A stretch of DNA of 64,000 nucleotides from Mytilisepta virgata. Its lineage: Eukaryota; Mollusca; Bivalvia; Mytilida; Mytilidae. The translations under genes were made by a program, and so were the position numbers. A model generated the notes under the pieces. It was not told where the DNA came from, made no database searches, and saw nothing but the letters and a program-made list of their open reading frames with translations. Below are positions 54,701-63,700 of this stretch, one piece after another; the first letter of the stretch is position 1, and every line of letters begins with the position of its first letter. Location: contig CM051514.1 of assembly GCA_028015205.1 (NCBI GenBank), positions 6,634,001 to 6,698,000 of the forward strand. Reading direction: 5' to 3'.

Positions 54701-57700
54701 CTTCTTGATTTTTCATACTATTTTTATATATCGACAAAAGACTGGACCATTATTATACTTTTCTTTCTATCGTCTTTGTATGATAGAAACAATGACAGCA
54801 AACAAGAACTAAATCTTACACCGTTGCAAAATAGCGGATGTAACGAATGTTAATCGCTGTGTGGAGTTTGGACATTTTTTTGTCAGCTTAAAGCGTCATT
54901 ATGGGATAATCAAACTTAATATCTTAGGAAAAAGGACCGAAGATATGATTTATTCTCACCTAATTTATGCCTGATTAAACACCACTGTACAAGGCGGCTT
55001 CTTATTGGTTACTTTCAAAGATCATTTGAGTGATAATGCTTCCAAAATACCCCCTACAGATGATATTTGATTTAAATAATGTCTATGATTGAGAAATCAC
55101 CTGTGGTATGGTCGCCGTTAGGTCCAGTACTGCTAGATCCAGTTGCTCCAGATTTACGCGACCAATTAAAGTCATCGGTGTTGCTCACCTGGTGCCAATT
55201 ACAGATATCTTTCTCGAAGTCGCAACTGTACTCCTCATCTGCTGAACAAAATTATGTATAGTAGTGAAGTCTGTTTTTCAGGGAATGATCGAATTTATTC
55301 ATGTGTGACTCATAAAAAAACCGATTTGATTCGACTACAGGACTTTATGAAATGTTTTCGACTGAATGGCCGCGTTTACACATAATAACAGCACTGTTTA
55401 GGCCACACCAAATTGATTTTTAGTTCTTTGGATTTCGACGCTCCGATTTTCGGGCTTTGTAAATTTAAAAAAAATATATATTTGCCGCTTCTTTCTGCAA
55501 AATGCCGAAAATTTGCCCAAATTCTTCGTTTTTCAAGAAATAAAAAACAAAAAGTGTTTGCCCTCTCCTAAAATTTGGTACAAAATAGGGATTTATTTCC
55601 ATTTTTTTTTTGCAATATTTTAGTTAAAAAAATTGTGCCACAAGTAAATTTGACCTTCGCCTGAAAAATATCTAGTCCTCAAGAAAAAAAATTAAAATTT
55701 CACTCGCACCTATTTTTAATATAAAAATCCAAAGAACTAAAAATCATTTTGGTCTGTATAACATTGCTATGAACCAAATACCATTTGAAACAACACCCTG
55801 CAGGAGGATTTAGCCTTGTATCTATACACCTAACAGTGCTAAAATTAGATCTGAATACAGTCAATTAGTTGTTCGTCTCGAACTTTCATGGTTTCCATAA
55901 CACTATCTCCAGCACAGAAGATCACTCGTTCTCATCAGCTAGGTAAAAACATAGCTTCAGTGATCGACATGTATCTTGGGATGAACAAAGTATACGTGTA
56001 TATGTGTGTGTGACGATGGATTTTGGATACCCCTTTTGCATTAAATTGATAGTATAAACAGAAGTAGTTTTGAAAGGAAATTTGTTTTAAGGGCAAACCA
56101 AAATAATTTTTAGTTCTTTGGATTTTTCTGGCAAAAATTTACAAAGTCCGAAAATCGGAGTGGTAAAATCCAAGGAATTAAAAATCAATATGGTGTGGCC
56201 TAAGTGCATACTGTGAACATTCAAAATTTACCGAGATTAGAACAGAAACAATTTCCACTGGAGTCCTGACCAAATATTTTAATGTCATCTATGGCAATGT
56301 CGCTAGCAAATCCACTGCCACGTACAGCTTCGATGTGAACTTGGAAATCAGCGGCTATAGTTGGTACTTTGATGCAAGTTTCTTGCCAATTTTGTCCTTT
56401 GTTTCCGGACTCTCTCCAAATGTAATTAGGTAGAGATTTACTTTTACATTCCTTCATAAAATAGAAATACATGTATGTACCATATGTCAGTAAGTAAAGC
56501 TGGACAAGAATGTATATTGAACGTAGGTCAAAGTGACGGACAGCCAAGAAATCAATGAAACAAAATGTGGGCATATCGATTTTATCACGGGTTTGCCCCT
56601 TAAGCCATGGCAAGTGGTAAAAAATTGGTAAAAAGGACAAACCAGTAAGATCAGTATAAATTAAAGCCACCATGTGTTATTTACATTCTTGTTTATTGTT
56701 TACAAAGTGACTTAATGCTGTTATTACCTATGGATAAAATCACAGTAAAAAAATATTATTATTTAATTAATTAAAATTCGACTTTTCAAAGAAACTGATA
56801 TTTCAGTCATGATTCAATGATACATGGTTGCTAAAGAACTTCGTCAATAAATGGAACATCTTATTTCGGTATTTTTGGTTATGAGTACGTCTTGTTTAAA
56901 ATAAGGTTGGTTTTTGGTCTTCCAAATGTTTCGGTTTTAATGCTGCTGATGAGAGGTAAATCCTTGCAATGCGTCGTATACAGCATAGTATAAATTTACT
57001 ATATCTAATATTAGTATCTTTGGATTGTTATTTTAGAACTATTCAGTAAAAGACGGAATTACAATGTTTGAAATTCTATTTTACAGTTGACTCCTTTAAT
57101 ATATGTTTCTAGGTAGTAAGAGTCCAAGATTCAGTCAGGATATTTTCCTAAACCGGAACCGGAAATGCAATAATGGAAATCATATTATGACATTCAGTAA
57201 AATACTTTCAGATATCTAACTTTGTATACTAAATTCTCAAAAGCAGTGATTTTCTAGAAAAACATGAACTCCCCCCCCCCCCCAAAAAAAAACTAAATCA
57301 ATGATTCACCCCAAATTCAAATAGGGTTCTGAATCTCATATAGTACAGCAATACATCCAAATTTCGATTTTAATGGGTTGAGGCAAACTAAAGATATCAT
57401 CCAGAAACGCCCGATCGCCCGCCCGCTCGCCAGACCTTTATCAAACTAATAGACGTTGCAGTTCGGCTAAAAATCAGGAATGAAATAAATAGTACATTTT
57501 AAAATTGAGCAAGCCCGCAAAATAAATATCTGAGCTTATGGATGCTGCCAACAAAAATGCAGAATCAAAGATCACTTAATTTCTTGCCTCCCCGTGTAGA
57601 AATAAAAATGCTTGCCTCCCCGTATAGTAATAAAAATGCTTGCATTTGCTGCCTTACCTTTGTATAGATACTGAGCGTTCCCATATCTGCACCGTACATA

Positions 57701-60700
57701 CTATAAGCTAGTGAAAGGCAGTATGGCATTCTAGCAGCCAACAATGGAGATTTGAGAATTGCATTATCCTGTGGGTTTTGGCCTGATGCTTCCAAATACA
57801 TGTAATATCCATTGCCTTTAAGAATGAAGAAAAAAAGGGGAGATATCGCCACCATAAAACTGACATATACATTAGTGTATCCTGTACATAACAATGTTAA
57901 TCCTTTTTATAGTTTTATTTTAAATAATTTTTGGGAATTCTTGTAATTCTTTTATATGTTTTGGTTCGCTATATTTTACGTTTTTGCATCGAGAATCGTT
58001 GAAAATTTGCAATTTTCAATAACAGATATTTCCATTTTAGAACGTATATACTACTACAAATGAACAGCTAATCAAAGTTTACAAAACGAATTTTCCGCCC
58101 ATGGGCACACCTGGCGTTAATTGAGATTATTACATACTGTTGCCAAATGTATTGTCAGAATTAGGACCAGTGTTACTGGAAGGGGTGTTTGAATTTCTTC
58201 TGTCCCAGTCCAGCTTATCTTGCGAATTCTCTTGTGTCCAATTACATAGACCTCCTTCAAATGTACACGTATCATTTCCTTTATTAAAAGAAAAAATAAA
58301 ACAGTAAGAACCTATTCCAAAAATAAAACAAAAGCTTCTTAACCAGGATTTTATCAAGGACAAGCTGATGTCATCAATTAGGAAATTTACGGTCATCACC
58401 ACGAATTGATTGCCCGTTACAGTGTTCAAATAACGAAGATGATGTTAGATCTGTTCCCACTGTTACATTTCATGTACCTCCACCGATCTGTGACTACCAC
58501 TAGATTGACATTGTTAAACTTCGTATTCGGAGCAGGAACTGCTTACCCTTCCGGAGCACCTGAACTCACTCCTGGTTTTTATAGGAGTTTGTGTTGTTAA
58601 TTGTTTTTTACTTTTCAGTGTTTATTTGTTGTGCTTGTGGCTGTTCGTTTGTCTTCCCGGGTTTGGGCTGGGTGTTGTGTTGGGTTGGGGGTGTTGGTTG
58701 GGGTTAGGCGGCTGCTCTTTGTTGAGGACCACATATAATCAACCTTTTTCTACATTTCTCAGTCCTATGGGAATTTATTGACTCTTTGACGCCTACCCCA
58801 TAACCTTGTACTTTCAAATCAAATACAAATTATGTACCTGTTATAACAACCTTTACGGTTTTAATTTCTTCATTTCCATTCACCCCCAGTTTGCAAATGT
58901 AAAATCCAGCATCAGAAAATTTTGCACTAGTAATATTGTGAGTTTCCGTGCTGTACAGCTGATCGCATGTTCCTAATTTAGACATGTTAAAGTTCACGCC
59001 CATTGGTATTTCTCCTGAACAGTTGACAATTCCACTCCCTCCTTTTACTATTGACACGGTTGTATTATATGGATTGTAGAATCTAACTTCTAAAATAAAA
59101 CCAAAACATTTTCTGATAAAAAAAAAATCAAAGGAGTATCTCAAAGTCCGAGGTCCCGGATATGTCTAGACGGTTTACGCAGGAAATGTCCGACTCAGAA
59201 ACTGCAAAAAGGGCATTATACATTTATTTTCCTTGCATTAGTGAAATATGAAAATTTGTTCACCCGAGGAAAGTCATATTTCCCGAGGGCTTGTCCGAGG
59301 TTAAACATGACTTTTCGAGGGTCAACAAATCTTCATATTTCACTAATGTAAAGGAAATTAATGATTTATTCCACTAACTCGAGTTAAATCCTGAGCATTT
59401 CGAATAACTGGGATATGATGGTGAAACACGAATCTGAGAGGGAAACACGATGGTTTGTTCAATATCACGTGGGAGAATCTCAACCAATGAAATACGTACA
59501 TAGCTATGAATTAATATATATAGTGGAATAACAGGTTTTGTTTATGTAGACTTCATCCATTTTTTATTAGATTGGGTATTGAAACCATAAATATGTTTTA
59601 ATTGTCACAATGCATGTCTGGAATCAACCTGTTATTTACTATCGGCATTTAAACATCTGTAGCCGGTCCTATAATCTGATTGGTTTTATGACAAGTTTTC
59701 TATTCTTCTAAGGGCAATAATTATTGCAAATATTAGATAAGTAATGTTATCGTGCCTCTGTTTGTTTTCGGGGTTGGAGGGGTGTCCTTTTGTTTCTTAT
59801 ACATTCCTTATGTTACATGTATCATGACAAAGCCTGAAATTAAAGACCACGCGTCTGTATCACTCATTTGGAAGCTTGCTAATTTGTCTGTATTCTATAC
59901 TACTATCCTACAGTAAAATATCGAAAATTTTATTCCTTTTTCTTCTAAAAAAAACTGGTGATCATTTTAGACCCACAAAAAGATACTTTTCATAAGACAA
60001 ATTTTCCTTGCCAAAAAGAAAACATTTTAAAACTCGATCCAGTTGGGTATGGCATGTATCATGTGTTTGGTGAAAGTTAAACTGTAGATAAGAAAATGTG
60101 GTAACAAGAAGTATATCTTAAGAACTAAACAAAAAGCAGAGCTTCTTTAAAGACGCTTAAATCAATCCTATTTCTTGTTTAATTATCTACTTGGCTCATA
60201 TCCTATATATTGATACTTAAATTCTCTTGTTCGTGTCAATATTCAAATATTTAAGGGGGTACCCAACACTTTGACTAAAATAGATTTGGCTCGTTTAATT
60301 TTCATAAATTTTGGATGAAATATTTACTATGAACTGTTGACAAAAAAATAAAAATTTCAAGGAATTTGAACCACACAATTTACGGGAAAAATTTCATTGG
60401 ATATATAGCAGTTTGAAAAACACTAATTTTGATTATTGAGAAGCTTGATTTCTCTTAACTAATAGTATGCAATTAAAACGTTCAGCCGATTTTTAAAGAG
60501 TTAACTCCCTTAAGTGTTCTGTACCCCCTTAATTAAGTTACATCTTCTAAAATGAGGATTTATGATATGAATGTAAACATTTTGTCAAATTAATGAACAA
60601 ATTTGGCAAGTCATAACAAAATATGACACAAGATCCTTCATCCTTACTATCGTATCCATAGATATTTAAATGTTTACTTTTTTTCTCATGTATTTTGACA

Positions 60701-63700
60701 ACATACTTGATGGACATGGCGTGGATAATAACTGAATGTCATCAACTGACAATCCTGTAGAATTCGCCGTATTCTCCATACTGATCTTAACAATATCCAT
60801 AGATGCTGCTAGCGGGATATATTCTTGTGTCCACTTCACTTGTTTTGTATTCAATGTGACGATATTTTTGTACTCTTGTCCTTGAGGACACGATTTACCC
60901 TAAAATACGTAAAACGAATTTTAAACAATTTAAAAAAACAAAAGAATTTTCGCGTCCTGCTAAATTTTGCTTATTTCAGCTCAAAATTACTTGTCATTAT
61001 TTCCGAATCCAACGTCGTGAAATTTTAAAGCTATCAAATAGTCCGCTGTACGTTAGGGACGAGATCAAAAGTTCAATGTCGGATAAAAAACTTAATTCAA
61101 ATAGTTTGGGGGTGGGGGGGTAAAAATCACTGGAAGTTTTGTTATCCGACATCGATTTTTGTATACGCCTATATTGGTCAATCAATTTTTCCCAAATTAA
61201 GTTAAGAGGGGGGTGGGGGGGTCAGTGAAAAAACTATGTGAATTAAGTTTTTTATCCGACATTGAACTTTTGATCTCGTCCCTTACGTACATGAATTTGT
61301 ACCATAATCTGTATTGAAAAGAGTGAAACACTGCTTACGAATAAGTAAACCAACTGACTCTATTTTTCTTTCAGCTAATCATATGTTAATATGTGTGAAT
61401 AATCTGATATATATATATATATATATATGATCAAGACTACGCCTGATTGGTATTCATGATAACGTGTTATGGAAAAGTAACATTTTCAGAATGTCAGAGA
61501 TTCTTCACTAGATGTCGAAAAAGGTAGTTTGTTAAGATGTTTCGACAAGTCAGCTCTCGCACCTGTCCAGTTGGTAATTTTTTTCCTTTGATCTGAATGT
61601 GAAAACAACATGTCTTAGTTAAGCTACAAAGTTTTTGTTAAATTGTTTCTAACAATAAACCTTAAACAAGCCTGGTTATCTCTCTAATTCATAACAATTG
61701 GTTATGGCTAAATTTTAAATAATGGCAGAGTTTTGGCTGAAAAATCTGTTTCGAACAAAGAAACTGAAAATTAGGACTTTCCAGCTTTCCCACCAACGAG
61801 ATAACACAATTGGCAAATACTACAATACCACGATAACATAATGGACAAATCTACAATGCCACGATAACACAATTGGCAAATACTAAAATACAACGATAAC
61901 ACAATTGGCAAATACTACAATACCACGATAACACAATTGGCAAATACTACAATACCACGATAACACAATTGGCAAATACTACAATACAACGATAACACAA
62001 TTGACAAATACTACAATGCCACGATAACACAATTGGCAAATACTACAATACCACGATAACACAATTGGCAAATACTACAATGCCACGATAACACAATTGA
62101 CAAATACTACAATACCACGATAACACAGTTGGCAAATACTACAATGCCACGATAACACAATTGGCAAATACTACAATACCACGATAACACAATTGGCAAA
62201 TACTACAATACAACGATAACTCAATTGGCAAATACTACAATACCACGATTACACAATTGGAAAATACTACAATACCAAAATCCAAAGACAAGGCACACTA
62301 ACATAGCTCCGGAAGGATAAGCATGTATGTTCTGCTCCGTTAACGACACCCGTCACATTACAAGTGAGGAACATCTGGTAGAGTGCCAAGTTCGGTGAAA
62401 TACAACACTAGTAAGACGTGAAATCTGAAGATATCATTTGTGAGATAGAAAGTTCGGGCCGTGATGACGATCGTGAATTTCTAGAATGATGATATTAACA
62501 GTGCATGAACATAACCTTGTCTAAGATCTTTATGCGAGAGTAAGTAACTAGAATTGAGCATAAACACATGACAAAATATATCATAGAATCACATTCCTGA
62601 ATTTTAAAAAATTAAGCAGAATACTGTGAATATTTAAGTAAAGTCAAGAAATACCAAACGGGTATTCGAAGTAGGGGAAAATCGAAACAACTGACAAACT
62701 CCGGAGAACAACGAAGACAAGACCAAAACAATACATGCTCTACAATTAAAAACTAAAAACATATGAACAACATAGACCCCACCAAAAAACCGGGGGTAGA
62801 CTCAGGTGCTAACATTATCATTTATTATGCACGAGAAAGATCGGCAGGTTTGTAAACGTTTGCCCCTTTTACTGGAAGAGGCGTGTGGCACCGTTAAAGT
62901 CCACAATTCAACAAAATTCCACAACACCGTTAAAGTCCACAACAAATTTCCGCTTCATTGCACAGTTGTTTTTTTCAACGAGGAAAAGGTAGCTGTTTCA
63001 GAATGTGTTGAAGATGAATTGAAAAGACTACAAGCAGATACTTTTCTGCATAGTGTTTTACCTTGCCAAATGAGTACTAAAGATTTTATTTCAACAATGC
63101 GTGTATTATTTAAGAATTGAATGCAATTCCATAAGGATGCCAAAAACAGAGAAACAAACATATATAAAGACAGACAAAGACAACGCACAGCTTCTTATGA
63201 GTATAGAAACATATCGGCAAGGAGAGGGGCACAATTAGTGCCCATTGGAATGCCGATTGTTTGTTGAAACATACGTCTTACTGCAAAAATATCATTGTCT
63301 CGTCCTTTTGTTTGTGGTCTTTAGCGTAATATTTTGTGAACTTTAGCGGAACTTGTTACTGTGGGCTTTAGCCTTGTTTTTGTGGACTTAAGCGGACGTC
63401 ATTTTGTCGACTTTAGCGGAAAGTATGTGGAATTTAGCGGAAATTTGTTGTATAGACTTTTGTTGAATTGTGGACTTTAACGGTGCCACAGACCGTGAAC
63501 AAAAAGTGACTGTAAAGTATTCAAGCATGAACAAAAAGTGACCGTGGGGTATTAAAAGGTATATATTCATCCATGAAAAAAAACACCCAGCAGCAAGATC
63601 AACGCTGCCATTAGAGTCGACGTAAGCGGTACTACAGTGTTTATCGATAACCGTCGCTCCATTTTTGACACAATTTGTTTTTTCGGCTTCTTCCACCAAT

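Noticed and set aside
56221..56673. 150-codon minus-strand frame taken as one exon
   Set aside because: Only the part from 56232 to 56451 matches a MAM domain and has proper splice borders. The upstream part is intron.
61798..62276. CRISPR-like regular repeats
   Set aside because: The 32 bp units follow each other with no unique spacers, and the genome is eukaryotic. It is a minisatellite.
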